Source: Capniomyces stellatus
Taxonomy: Eukaryota; Kickxellomycota; Harpellomycetes; Harpellales; Legeriomycetaceae
Length of the DNA: 13,679 nucleotides
NCBI GenBank assembly: GCA_001661515.1
Contig: LUVW01000045.1
Coordinates: forward strand, 122,371 to 136,049
Reading direction: 5' to 3'
Under the pieces are notes generated by a model. That model was not told the origin of the DNA. It searched no databases and saw nothing but the letters and a program-made list of their open reading frames with translations. The position numbers and the translations under genes were made by a program. How positions within the stretch are numbered: position 1 is the stretch's first letter; each line of letters begins with the position of its first letter. This document shows positions 1 to 7,737 of the stretch, in pieces.

Positions 1-369
1 GGCTACTTGTGTCAGATATACGGCAAGCTCAATAAGGAAGGCTACCTGGAAATTCTTAATGACGAGCTCATCAGCACAATCAGCTACTACGGTTTGAATC
101 CAAGTCACGTGATTTTTCAACACGATAATGACCCCAAACACACAGCTAAAATTGTGGTTGAGTGGCTCAAAGGACAGCTATTCGAAACGCTAGAGTGGCC
201 TCCACAGTCTCCTGATCTAAACCCAATCGAAACCATATGGGCGATAGTCAAGAGAAGACTTGCTAATTATGACCACCCACCCTCAGGAATGCTCGAGCTG
301 TGGGAGCGGGTGGAGATCGAATGGAATCAGCTGTCAATGGAAACGTGTCGTGGTGTTATGATTCAATAA
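1..369 (+). pseudogene. Tc1/mariner transposase, C-terminal fragment
   Basis: This is the C-terminal part of a Tc1-type DDE transposase, the enzyme that cuts and pastes the element at TA sites. The frame is already open at base 1, so the gene is cut by the window edge and the TTG at 7 is not a real start. Visible motifs are QHDNDPKHTA (second catalytic Asp, about residue 40 counting from base 7) and WPPQSPDLNPIE (catalytic Glu, about residue 75). That gives 34 residues between them, the DD34E spacing of Tc1 rather than mariner. The stop is TAA at 367-369. The first catalytic Asp and the DNA-binding domain are absent. A Tc1 N-terminal fragment of apparently complementary extent lies at 11863-12371 on the same strand. 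No terminal inverted repeat was found downstream. Confidence 0.9.
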
Positions 370-934
370 TGAAGTGACTATATATGTAAAGATATATTGT
401 ATAAGAAATCGTTTATTGACTAAGGTGTAAACGAGATTAAAAGACTTCGTGTATAAAAGTTGAAAAGGACTAAGGCTTTTAAGCTAATGGATTACGTAAT
501 GAATTGTTAACTATAAATTGAATTGATAAATTAATAAAACTATTTAACTATTAAATCGAGGTGCTTTATTGGATCCTTACAATATGCTTAACTGTTGCTA
601 TATTCGTTTTATGGTTTATAGTATTTTATTATGTTAAATATATGTGTCTTATATAAAAAAAAGGTCTTGTTCAAATTCGTTCTCTATCTAAAAAGTTATT
701 CAAAAATTATTCGCAGATCGAATCAAACCAAAATTGTAAAACTAAAATTAAATCAAAACTAAGTAAAATAATTAACTAAACTAAAATAATTAAACTCGAA
801 ATCGAAGTGTCGTATAAAAAAAACTACAACTAAGTTGTATAAAAAACTACTCTTCTAATTTCTATAAAGTTGGTACTATATTATACTCGGAATATATATC
901 AACTTACAGGTCCTTACTCATTTTACATGACATA
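370..934. other. AT-rich region without a recognisable gene
   Basis: No coding frame of note is present. The stretch is very AT-rich, with loose runs of AACTAAA/TAAAATAATT (about 735-800) that resemble the CTAAA-rich tract at 7925-8010. It follows the Tc1 stop and precedes an LTR-like block, so it may hold the Tc1 3' end or retroelement interior, but I can demonstrate neither. Confidence 0.5.
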
Positions 935-1313
935 TGTCGTGTAGAAAACTCTACACAATATATATTTAGTAGTTAGTATTTAACCGAGGATTTTTCCCCT
1001 TGTGGTTTTAATCGGAATGTATTTAAGTGCATATTATTATTAGTATATTATTACTCAAGTTTAGTTATTTAGTATAGTTTATTTAATTACCATGTTTCAG
1101 GTTTAAGCTAGAGACAGGTATTTTAGTTTAGTTAGTATAAAAGGAAAGTAAGATGAGACAAAAAGTGTCTCGCTCTCGTTATTTTAGTGAAAGTTTTATT
1201 CAATAAACAAGTAAAAACAATAATCAACAGTCTAATAAAAATATCTATAGAAATCCTAAATCAAATAACAACAAAAATTAGTCAATATTGGATTATAACA
1301 ATTTAATACGACA
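935..1313 (+). repeat. Degenerate LTR, family LTR2 (plus strand)
   Basis: The block begins TGTCGTG and ends ATACGACA, giving inverted TGTCGT/ACGACA ends typical of an LTR. It is a diverged relative of the minus-strand LTR at 12669-13018. Both open with TGTCGT followed by a hairpin (here GTGTAGA/TCTACAC). Both carry CCCCTTGTGGTTTTA about 60-70 nt in, then an ATTATTATTA and AGTTATTTA-rich stretch, a TATA box and AATAAA. Here the TATA box is TATAAAAGG at 1136-1144, a GAGACA/TGTCTC hairpin sits at 1155-1171, and AATAAA is at 1202-1207. No matching target duplication was found (left flank acata, right flank tatat), so the left side may be rearranged. The pairing with the 12669-13018 copy was made by eye. 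Confidence 0.6.
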
Positions 1314-1332
1314 TATATTTGGTTGCGTAACA
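1314..1332 (-). repeat. 19-nt stub of the LTR1 5' terminus
   Basis: Read on the minus strand this is TGTTACGCAACCAAATATA, identical to the first 19 nt of LTR1 copies A and B. Integrase homology starts at the next base (1333), so an LTR1 element appears to have inserted into the integrase gene in minus orientation. The LTR2-family block then begins exactly where LTR1 stops. The rest of this LTR1 copy is missing. Confidence 0.6.
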
Positions 1333-2038
1333 CATGGAAACAGATATATACTTACCGGAGTAGACTACATGACAAAATGGGTTGTTGCTTTGCCAGTACC
1401 CAATATCCAGACAGAGACAGTCATTAGCTTCATAGTCCATAAAGTCGTACAGGAATTCGGGGTGCCAGGACAACTAATTACAGACAGAGGTAGTAATTTC
1501 GTTAGTGAATTATGCATTAAGTTTTATGAATTCCTAGGTATACGTCATACACCTACCACAGCTTACCGTCCGCAGAGTAATGGCCAGGTCGAGCGGTTCA
1601 ACCAGACGTTGAAGAACATTCTATCTCGACAGTGTATCACCGATCAGGAACACTGGGATTCGCACCTATGGAAAACATTGTTAGTCATTAGAACAATGAG
1701 GAATAAGTCGACAAAAAAAAGTCCTGCAGAAATGCTATATGGAGTGAAATTGACGACACCGATAGCTTGGACACCACCAGCTGAAATCGACAACCTGGAA
1801 GAAGCGATAATCGAAAGAATAAGAGTGATTGATTTTGATTTACTAGAATTACGAAAGATCGGGTTGGAAAATATCATTCGAGCTAAAGAAGTTGATAAAA
1901 CGACATACGATAAGAAAGTAGTTAAGTTTAAGTTTAATTTAAATGACAAGGTTTTATTATTAAATGAAAAGTTGAAAACCAAGTTTGAATTGATTTGGGA
2001 TGGCCCATTCACCATCACCCAAATCTTAAACAAAGGAA

Positions 2039-2043
2039 CCTAC
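2039..2043 (+). repeat. Target site duplication, left copy (CCTAC)
   Basis: Five-base direct repeat immediately left of the solo LTR; the partner is 2313-2317. Five bp is the usual Ty3/gypsy integration footprint. Confidence 0.88.
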
Positions 2044-2312
2044 TGTCATGATCCAATCATGTCATTCCACAAAAAAAATCATACATTTTTAATTAAATTA
2101 CAAAATGCCAAGCTCTTGGCATTTTGCCATTTATTCTTTTTATAATTTTTCTATTTTTTATTTAGTTTTAAGATATATAAATAGTTTAGGATTTTATTGC
2201 TAAGAATCTTAGCAATAAAATATCTTTATGTTTTTCCAAGTTTTAATAAAATAAATCCAAGCCTTTTAATATTTTAAATAAACATTATAATACTTAGTTT
2301 CTTTTCCTGACA
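2044..2312 (+). mobile_element. Solo LTR (LTR3) with 5-bp target duplication
   Basis: The 269-bp insert starts TGTCATGATCC and ends TTCCTGACA, with TGTCA/TGACA inverted ends. It is flanked by the direct repeat CCTAC (2039-2043 and 2313-2317). Removing it with one CCTAC puts the integrase frame back in register, which confirms the borders. Inside are a perfect 12-bp hairpin (arms CAAAATGCCAAG and CTTGGCATTTTG, near 2101-2126), a TATATAAATAG box at 2174-2184, and a 15-bp hairpin (2191-2205 with 2207-2221) whose 3' arm carries AATAAA. Its first eight bases match the presumed 5' end of the Gypsy-1 LTR at 8157, so the two may be related. Confidence 0.92.
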
Positions 2313-2317
2313 CCTAC
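2313..2317 (+). repeat. Target site duplication, right copy (CCTAC)
   Basis: Five-base direct repeat immediately right of the solo LTR; the partner is 2039-2043. Confidence 0.88.
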
Positions 2318-2395
2318 CTTATTATCGACGAGTACAACAATCGAGACTTAGTACACGGCGATCGACTAAAATTATACCGCGATTCGAAAACGATG

Positions 2396-2546
2396 TGTAA
2401 TGATTTAAATATAATTTATTTAACAACTATAAAAATTAAAAGACTTAATGAACTAATAACTAACTAAATTAAGTCTTTTATACTAAATTAATTTAAATAC
2501 TAATGTTTAATAAAACTATTTAATGAATGAAATTGTATTTATTACA
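2396..2546 (-). repeat. LTR4 copy 1 (151-bp LTR-like unit)
   Basis: This block is the near-identical reverse complement of 11712-11862. Both copies are exactly 151 bp with ends TGTAAT/ATTACA. Minus is chosen because that strand reads TATAAAAG, then a perfect 12-bp hairpin (arms 2438-2449 and 2468-2479, 18-nt loop), then AATAAA, the order expected in an LTR. Left flank is the end of the integrase gene. Flanking pentamers (cgatg and ctatc) do not match. Alternatives are a miniature inverted-repeat element or the 3' LTR of the integrase-bearing element; no polypurine tract is visible. Confidence 0.7.
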
Positions 2547-2618
2547 CTATCCTCCTCCCTAGGATTCTTGCTGAGTTCAGTGTATTTTATGTAAGTTTTG
2601 TAAATTGCACAGGGCATG

Positions 2619-2690
2619 ATTTGTTTAGTCTGAAGGTTAGTACCTCGGTTCTTTGGCGCTGGAACCCGGGTTCGACTCCCGCAGATTGGA
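2619..2690 (+). pseudogene. Degenerate tRNA-like sequence
   Basis: A good B box (GGTTCGACTCC, 2669-2679) lies 43 nt downstream of an A-box-like TAGTCTGAAGG (2626-2636), normal tRNA spacing. The T arm has CGGG/CCCG around TTCGACT. I cannot fold a convincing anticodon arm, and the acceptor pairs only if shifted and with several wobbles. I read it as a tRNA relic or SINE fragment and assign no isotype. The remaining sequence in 2547-2751 shows no gene. Confidence 0.35.
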
Positions 2691-2751
2691 TGTTTCAGAA
2701 AGTAATTTGTTCAAACCTCGATGTAAGATTGGCAGAAATGCCAGGTCGGAT

Positions 2752-3022
2752 TGTTACGCAACCAAATATACAAGCTGATTAGCATAGTTGGTTAAGGCTA
2801 CATTGTCCGAGTCAATAGGTTCTCGGTTGGATTCCGAGTACCCGACCTATTTTATTTACATTACTTAGTATTTATTATTTTATATATTTACTTATTATTA
2901 TCACCATAAGCCCAACATAAAAGTTATTATGTTGGCCAACATATATTTAATGAGTATGTTATTAAACCAATAAACCTTATCAAATTCTTAATTGAAGATA
3001 TTTATCAAATAGATACTTATCA
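2752..3022 (+). mobile_element. LTR1 copy A (solo-like LTR with tRNA-like module)
   Basis: This is a 271-bp copy of the LTR that also occurs at 3929-4198 and 11298-11570. It starts TGTTACGCAACC and ends CTTATCA. It loses similarity to the other copies exactly after that CA, where they continue into a primer-binding site, which is what defines the LTR end. A tRNA-like module lies near the start: A box TAGCATAGTTGG (2780-2791), a mutated B box GGTTGGATTCC (2825-2835), then TTTT. A three-armed repeat CCAACATAA/TTATGTTGG/CCAACATA sits at 2912-2943. No target duplication is seen (cggat versus atagt). Confidence 0.82.
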
Positions 3023-3571
3023 ATAGTAAATGATAAATAGTAGTTAGTGTCGAGTGTCGGGGAATCAGCTTAAAGTTAAGTAAACAGGGAAGATAATTTT
3101 AACCAATTATCGATCCAATTGAATCCTTTAATCTAACTGGTTGTTTAATTTATATGATGATATTTATTGATTTAGAGTTCGATTTTCTTTATGGATGATA
3201 TATCATATCAAGCGGAAACGTTAATATGCGCCAAAGTATCTTCCCTAATTTCTTGAATTACTTGTAGTACTTTTTAGGAGAATCTTCGCAAACTGATAAA
3301 ACATATACACAACCTAAAGATAAAATAACAATATTCTCTTTTTTATTTATTTTTTATTATGGGTTCACTAATACAATACTCAAAAATATTACAAAGCTAG
3401 TAGAGCACTATTTAAAAAAAAGTGATTAATTCAAATACTATCATACTCCATGTTGTCCCTCTAGAGACACCGTACCTTGGCAGCGTTGTTTCAGTGGGGC
3501 TGGTGATGTACTAACCTCATCGAGTCTTAGTAATCGGGTTGCGCGGATTAAAGTCAAGAATGATGCTGTTG
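3023..3571. other. No gene recognised
   Basis: The stretch from LTR1 copy A to the N at 3572 holds no long open frame and no motif I recognise. It is AT-rich to about 3420 and closer to average composition from 3440 to 3571. Bases 3440-3571 adjoin the N and may belong to a different contig or to the interior of the LTR1 element, but both strands carry stops. Confidence 0.5.
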
Positions 3572-3572
3572 N

Positions 3573-3847
3573 TCATACTTGGCCTTAACTTCCTCATTGA
3601 TCTGGCACTGCAGGGCGGCAACTTCGGCTTGGTACTTGGCGGCTTCGGCTTGCAACTTGGAATTCTCGGTGAGAATCTTTTTGTGGCGCTTCTGTGTGGC
3701 CTCCAGCTCTGAGTTTAGCTGGTTGAATTGCTCTTCGGCAATAGCAATTCTTTCCAGAAGTTGGATGTTTTGAGTCTCCAACTCTGAATATTTGTTTTCA
3801 GCATCTTGCAGCTGAGTGGCTGAAACTTGCATATTAATGTCAGACAT
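3573..3847 (-). CDS. Coiled-coil Gag-like protein of the LTR1 element, partial
   Basis: The frame opens with ATG at 3845-3847 and is read for about 91 codons to the N at 3572. It is rich in Glu, Gln, Leu and Ala with heptad-like spacing (for example LQDAENKYSELETQ and LERIAIAEEQFNQL), predicting one long coiled coil and no membrane segment or zinc finger. It starts about 70 nt after the putative primer-binding site at 3916-3927. That is where Gag would lie in an LTR retrotransposon, and coiled coils are common in capsid precursors. I know no specific family for it, so the Gag role is inferred from position. The start is supported by copy C (11652-11711), whose sequence is identical through the ATG and the first 20 codons. 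Confidence 0.62.
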
Positions 3848-3915
3848 AGTAATGTAAGCACTAATATAAGCTTTGGCTATTGAATTATAAGATAGGCTAT
3901 CTTAATTTCAATAAA

Positions 3916-3927
3916 GGTTCTCCACCA
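3916..3927 (-). other. Putative primer-binding site of LTR1 copy B
   Basis: On the minus strand TGGTGGAGAACC lies one base after the LTR end CTTATCA. The complement ends in CCA, as expected for a tRNA 3' end. The identical site follows copy C at 11572-11583. I cannot name the primer tRNA. Confidence 0.7.
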
Positions 3928-3928
3928 A

Positions 3929-4198
3929 TGATAAGTATCTATTTGATAGATATCTTTGTTAAGAATTTGATAAGGTTTATTGGTTTAATAACATACTCAT
4001 TAAATATATGTTGGCCAACATAACAGCTTTTATGTTGGGCTTATGGAGATAATAGCAAGTAAATATATAAAATAATAAATACTAAGTAATGTAAATAAAA
4101 TAGGTCGGGTGCTCGGAATCGAACCGAGAACCTATTGACTCGGACAATGTAGCCTTAACCAAATATACTAGTTAGCTTGTATATTTGGTTGCGTAACA
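3929..4198 (-). mobile_element. LTR1 copy B (5' LTR)
   Basis: A 270-bp LTR read on the minus strand from TGTTACGCAACC (ending at base 4198) to CTTATCA (3929), followed by a primer-binding site and a Gag-like frame. The tRNA-like module has an A box variant TAGTATATTTGG (4159-4170, rc) and an intact B box GGTTCGATTCC (4115-4125, rc). The junction at 4198/4199 cuts the Gypsy-1 integrase gene, so this element inserted into Gypsy-1 or was joined to it later. Confidence 0.85.
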
Positions 4199-6599
4199 GG
4201 CAATTGGCAGTGGCTGGAGTTGACCGAATGGCTTGTGTCTGACAGGTTTGCATCTGTTGCACTGATCACAGGTAGAGACATAGCGGTTCACCAAAGCGCG
4301 CATCTTGGGCCAGTAGTAGTTACGGGATAATAGCTCCAAAGTCTTTGCACGACCAAAGTGACCGGCAACAGGCGAGTCGTGGTGGTCCTTGAGTAGTTGT
4401 AGTTTGATGTTGGTGTTTTCAGGAACGTATATAAGGCCTTGGTGTAATATGAGACCATCCTTGAGTTTATGGTTTCCGAGTATTCTTTTGGTTGATTCAT
4501 TGGGTTCAGAGTCAGGATTTTCCAAGAGTTGGAGTAAGTGTGCAGTTATGGGATCCGAGGTGTATGATTTTGCAATCAGATTAATCATTTCAGAGTTGGA
4601 GGCAGTGTATTCCAGAGAAGCAATAAATAGTTGGTTAGGATTAAGAAGGGTTGAACTATGCGTAGCATCACCCCCCTCTTTAGGGTGGTAGTCGGGTCTT
4701 CTGGACAAGGCGTCAGGTTTACCATTGGTTGATCCAGGCAGGTGTTTAATAACAAAGTCGTAGTTACCAAGTAGTTCAGACCAGCGGGATTGTCTACGGC
4801 TCAGGACCTTTGTAGTCAGAAAGTATTCTAGATTTTTGTGATCAGTCAGGATAGTGATTTGGTGTTGAGCGCCTTCCAAGTATGCTCTCCATGTCTTGAA
4901 TGCCTCAACAATCGCAAGCATTTATTTGTCGTAGATTTCATAGTTCAGTTCAGCAGGTTGGAGTTTGCGGGAGAAGAAGGCGACAGGATGAACGATATTC
5001 TCATTATCAGATTGCGATAAAACTGCTCCAAGAGCAAAGTCGGAGGCATCAGTTTCCAGGGTAATAAGTTTGCTAGGTTCAAAGTATTTCAGAATAGGTG
5101 CTGTGGTAAAGGCGTGTTTCAGAGAGTCAAAGGCACTTTGTGCAGATGTGTCCCAGTTCCAGACGACATCTTTTCGGAGTAGTTTGGTTATTGGGGCAAC
5201 AATAGCTGAGAATCCTTTGATGAAGCGTCGGTAAAAGTTGGCAAAACCTAGGAATATTTGGATATCTTTGGTACATTTCGGGGGCGGCCAAGATTTAACA
5301 GCTTCGGTTTTGGAAGGATCCATGACAATTCCGTTTACGGAGACAATATAGCCGAGGAATTCAACATTTGACTGGTGGAATTGGCATTTTTCCAGTTTGG
5401 CAAAGAGCGAGAACTTACGGAGTCGAGATAGTATTTCTCGGACATGGGTGATGTGTTCATCGAGGGTGGAACTAAATACAAGGATATCATCGAGATAAGC
5501 AACAGCGAATTTATCGAGACAATCTGATAAGACGTCGTTCATGAGGTGTTGAAACGAGGCAGGCGCATTGCATAGTCCAAAGGGCATTACTTTGTACTCA
5601 TAGTGTCCGTAGCGGGTGCGGAAAGCCGTTCTCCACTCTTCATTCTTTGCCACACGAATCAGGTTGTAAGCACCTCGAAGATCGATCTTTGAGAAGATCT
5701 TGGCTGAGCGGAATCGGTCGAGTAGTTCACCAATCAAGGGTAGTGGGTAACGATTTTTGACAGTGACTTTGTTTAGGCCTCGGTAGTCAACACAAAGTCG
5801 GAGAGAACCATCCTTCTTTTTGACAAATAGTATTGGTGCGCCGGCAGGGGACGAGGATGGTTGGATGAATCCTTTTGCTAGGTTTTCCTTCAGGTATTCC
5901 CTTAGAGCTCCGAGCTCTAGTTCGGACAGTGAATAAATAGGTCCAAATGGGGGCTGTGTATCAGGAAGTAACGGAATCTTGTGGTCGTATGAACGATGAG
6001 GAGGGAGTTTTTCAGCAGCCTTTTTATTGAATACATCTTCAAAGTCTAGATACTCGAGAGGGATGGTAGGATTTTTAGCAGCATTGTCCGTAAGTTCAGT
6101 TACAACGGTAAAGATAGCTTGTGGGTGTGCTATATCTGAAAGTTTGAAGGAGTTAGGGGTTTCAAAGTTGATACTGGAAGGCATAGCGTTGCAGTTTTCT
6201 TTACAAATTGTAGAGTCAAAGTCTAGTTGATGATCTGGCCAAGTAATACTAGGATTATGCTTTTTTAGCCAGGGTATGCCTATCACAACAGTGTGAGATC
6301 CTAGTTTGGTAACATCAAAGGACATCTGTTCATGATGATCATCGATTTGGAGGTTGAGAGGTTCAGTGTGATGAGTGACGTTTCCGGAAGAGATTGGTCG
6401 TCCGTCGATCACGTTGAGTAAGATTGGTACAGGTTTTTGGACTAAAGGGATCTGGTTGTCAAGGACAAATTGTGAATCGATAAATGAGCTGGTTGCTCCA
6501 GAGTCAATCATTGCATGCGTATTAATCTTTGTGGTTTTGTACGAGATACTGATTGGTAGGACTAGGTGATCTTCCAAGCGTAATGTGGATAACGATATG

Positions 6600-6713
6600 A
6601 CAGGAACAGAAGTAACAGGGGCAGAAGTAACAGGAACAGAAGTAACAGGGACAGAAGTAACAGGGACAGAAGTAACAGGAACAGGAGTAACAGGAACAGA
6701 AGTAACAGGAACT
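6600..6713 (-). repeat. 15-bp tandem repeat coding VPVTS in Pol
   Basis: About 7.5 units of a 15-bp minisatellite (plus strand ACAGGAACAGAAGTA with small variants) encode the pentapeptide VPVTS in the minus-strand pol frame. The unit is a multiple of three, so copy number can vary without breaking the frame. The stretch lies between the frameshift and the protease and probably forms a flexible Pro/Thr linker. Confidence 0.93.
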
Positions 6714-6745
6714 TTGGTTAAGGGGGTGGACGGCTGTAATTGTGA

Positions 6746-6777
6746 GCCCAGGCTAGCGCCCTTTATTCGAGCTGGGC
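6746..6777 (-). promoter_or_regulatory. Stimulatory hairpin or pseudoknot for -1 frameshift
   Basis: On the minus strand GCCCAG (6777-6772) pairs with CTGGGC (6751-6746) across a 20-nt loop, starting 6 nt after the slippery heptamer. Loop bases AAGGG can pair with CCCTT (6724-6720) downstream, which would make an H-type pseudoknot. Spacing and geometry suit a -1 frameshift stimulator; the fold is deduced by eye. Confidence 0.6.
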
Positions 6778-7737
6778 ATGTAAGTTTTTTTGATCTTCGG
6801 TCATTACAGCTGATATTGAGCTTGGATTGCGGTTCTGAGTACGTAATGGACAAGTGTTGACGACATGGCCTGGATTGCCACAGTATAAGCATAATTTATT
6901 ATCACGACGACGCTGTTTTTCTTCAGGAGTCAGAGTGCGACGAGTGGTTGTACCCTCAATTTCCATGGCTTGGTACTGTGTAGATTGCTGTGGTTCTGGT
7001 CTTGGTTGGTGGGTAAAGGTATTATTGTTATGCGAGCGATAACGGTTAGAGCTCTCAAGCATTCGTTCAAAGAGTCTGTTGTCCACTTTGATTGACAAGT
7101 CGATCAGCTCCGCCAAGGTTTCGGGACGGTCAAAACGGGCCAACAGATCTTTGACATCTTCTTTCAAGCCTTCGTAGTATTGACTACACAAGGCTGAGTC
7201 GTTCCAAGAAGTCAGGGCAGAAAAACGGCGGAAGTCAGAAGCATAGTTAGCAGCAGAGTTTATTTGTTTGAGACGGCGGAGCTGTCTTTCGGCAGTAGAT
7301 ACTTGATTCGGGTTTCCAAACACGCGGTGGAGTTCTTCAAAGAACAGGGTAAGACTATCTAGCATGGGGACAGGTGCGTTGGATTCGAGATACGGTTGCA
7401 GCCACGAGAAAGCTGGCCCGCGGAGGAATGTAGCAGTAAATACAACTTTCTGGCGATCAGTGGGAAATCTTGATGGTTGTGCTTGGATTACCAACTTTAC
7501 TTGAGAGATGAAATTACGTAGTTGCTCCCGGTTTCCATTGAAGTGTTCTGGGTCAGATACATGGGGTTCACGGGCATGGCTGGATGGAATCTGACTGCTA
7601 GCGAGAGGGTTCATGGTTTCTACAAGAGCTTGTAGTTCGGTTACTGTGCTGGCCATACGCTGTAGCTCATTGTAGTCCCTGAGAGTCATAGTCACAGGTG
7701 CGTCAAGTTCTTCGGGCAATTCTGGCAGTTTTGACAT
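6763..7737 (-). CDS. Gypsy-1 Gag (capsid-nucleocapsid)
   Basis: This is a complete 324-residue Gag that would form the virus-like particle and package the element RNA. It starts at ATG 7737 in the context ACCATGTC. Residues about 75-200 look like a retrotransposon Gag capsid domain (FISQVKLVIQAQPSRFPTD, TATFLRGPAFSWLQPYLE). A single CCHC zinc knuckle, CLYCGNPGHVVNTC, lies at 283-296. There are no internal stops. The 3' end overlaps pol by about 130 bp in the -1 frame, with the slippery site at 6784-6790. The upstream 420 bp hold the leader and presumed 5' LTR. The reading frame looks intact, but the element as a whole cannot be autonomous because pol is broken. Confidence 0.92.
   Translation of the reverse strand: MSKLPELPEELDAPVTMTLRDYNELQRMASTVTELQALVETMNPLASSQIPSSHAREPHVSDPEHFNGNREQLRNFISQVKLVIQAQPSRFPTDRQKVVFTATFLRGPAFSWLQPYLESNAPVPMLDSLTLFFEELHRVFGNPNQVSTAERQLRRLKQINSAANYASDFRRFSALTSWNDSALCSQYYEGLKEDVKDLLARFDRPETLAELIDLSIKVDNRLFERMLESSNRYRSHNNNTFTHQPRPEPQQSTQYQAMEIEGTTTRRTLTPEEKQRRRDNKLCLYCGNPGHVVNTCPLRTQNRNPSSISAVMTEDQKNLHAQLE
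6784..6790 (-). promoter_or_regulatory. Slippery heptamer A AAA AAC (gag-pol -1 frameshift)
   Basis: The minus strand reads CA A AAA AAC TTA in the gag frame. This is the canonical X XXY YYZ heptamer in the correct register. Slipping one base back leads directly into the pol frame (CTT ACA TGC), while gag ends 19 nt further on at the TAA of 6763-6765. Gag and Pol overlap here in the -1 relation, so this is how Pol would be made at low level from the same mRNA. Confidence 0.85.

Larger units (their letters stand above)
1333..2395 (+). pseudogene. Ty3/gypsy integrase (core and C-terminal domain), interrupted
   Basis: This is an integrase fragment from a Ty3-type pol; integrase inserts the retrotransposon cDNA. 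The frame runs from 1288, but residues before HGNRYIL (1333) come from the inserted LTR1 stub. Visible are GVDYMTKW, the second catalytic Asp in LITDRGSNF (nt about 1483-1485) and the catalytic Glu in RPQSNGQVERFNQ (about 1591-1593). A C-terminal SH3-like stretch around WDGPFTI follows. At 2044 a solo LTR interrupts the gene. Homology resumes in frame at 2313 with YLIIDEYNN and VHGDRLKLY and continues to 2395, where LTR4 begins. The piece begins roughly ten residues after the point at which Gypsy-2 (8158-11297) is broken. It is therefore probably the same family, though it lies on the opposite strand and far away. Confidence 0.88.
4199..6783 (-). pseudogene. Gypsy-1 pol (PR-RT-RNase H-integrase N-terminus), one stop, 3' truncated
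   Basis: This is a Ty3/gypsy Pol of fungal type. It is open from 6892 but probably entered by a -1 frameshift at 6784-6790. Counting from the ATG at 6892: a VPVTS repeat linker (61-100), aspartic protease AMIDSGATSSF (Asp130), RT with CVDYRGLN, VMPFGLCNAPASF and the YLDD active site (466-469), and RNase H ETDASDFALG (Asp615). An in-frame TAA at 4922-4924 replaces what is normally a Glu codon between IYDK and MLAIVEAF. The frame then continues with the RNase H residues of VEAF and TDHKNL and the integrase HHCC zinc finger (CDQC). It is cut at 4199 by LTR1 copy B, so the integrase core is lost. Apart from that stop the coding is clean, indicating a fairly recent insertion. Confidence 0.93.

Noticed and set aside
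1288..1332. First 15 codons of the integrase frame
   Set aside because: They fall in LTR2 and LTR1 stub sequence, begin with TTG, and do not resemble integrase; homology begins at 1333.
1644..2033. Minus-strand frame inside the integrase region
   Set aside because: It is the shadow of the plus-strand integrase, which has catalytic motifs; the minus frame has none.
6585..6860. Plus-strand frame with TGTEV repeats
   Set aside because: It is the antisense of the VPVTS minisatellite in Gypsy-1 pol.
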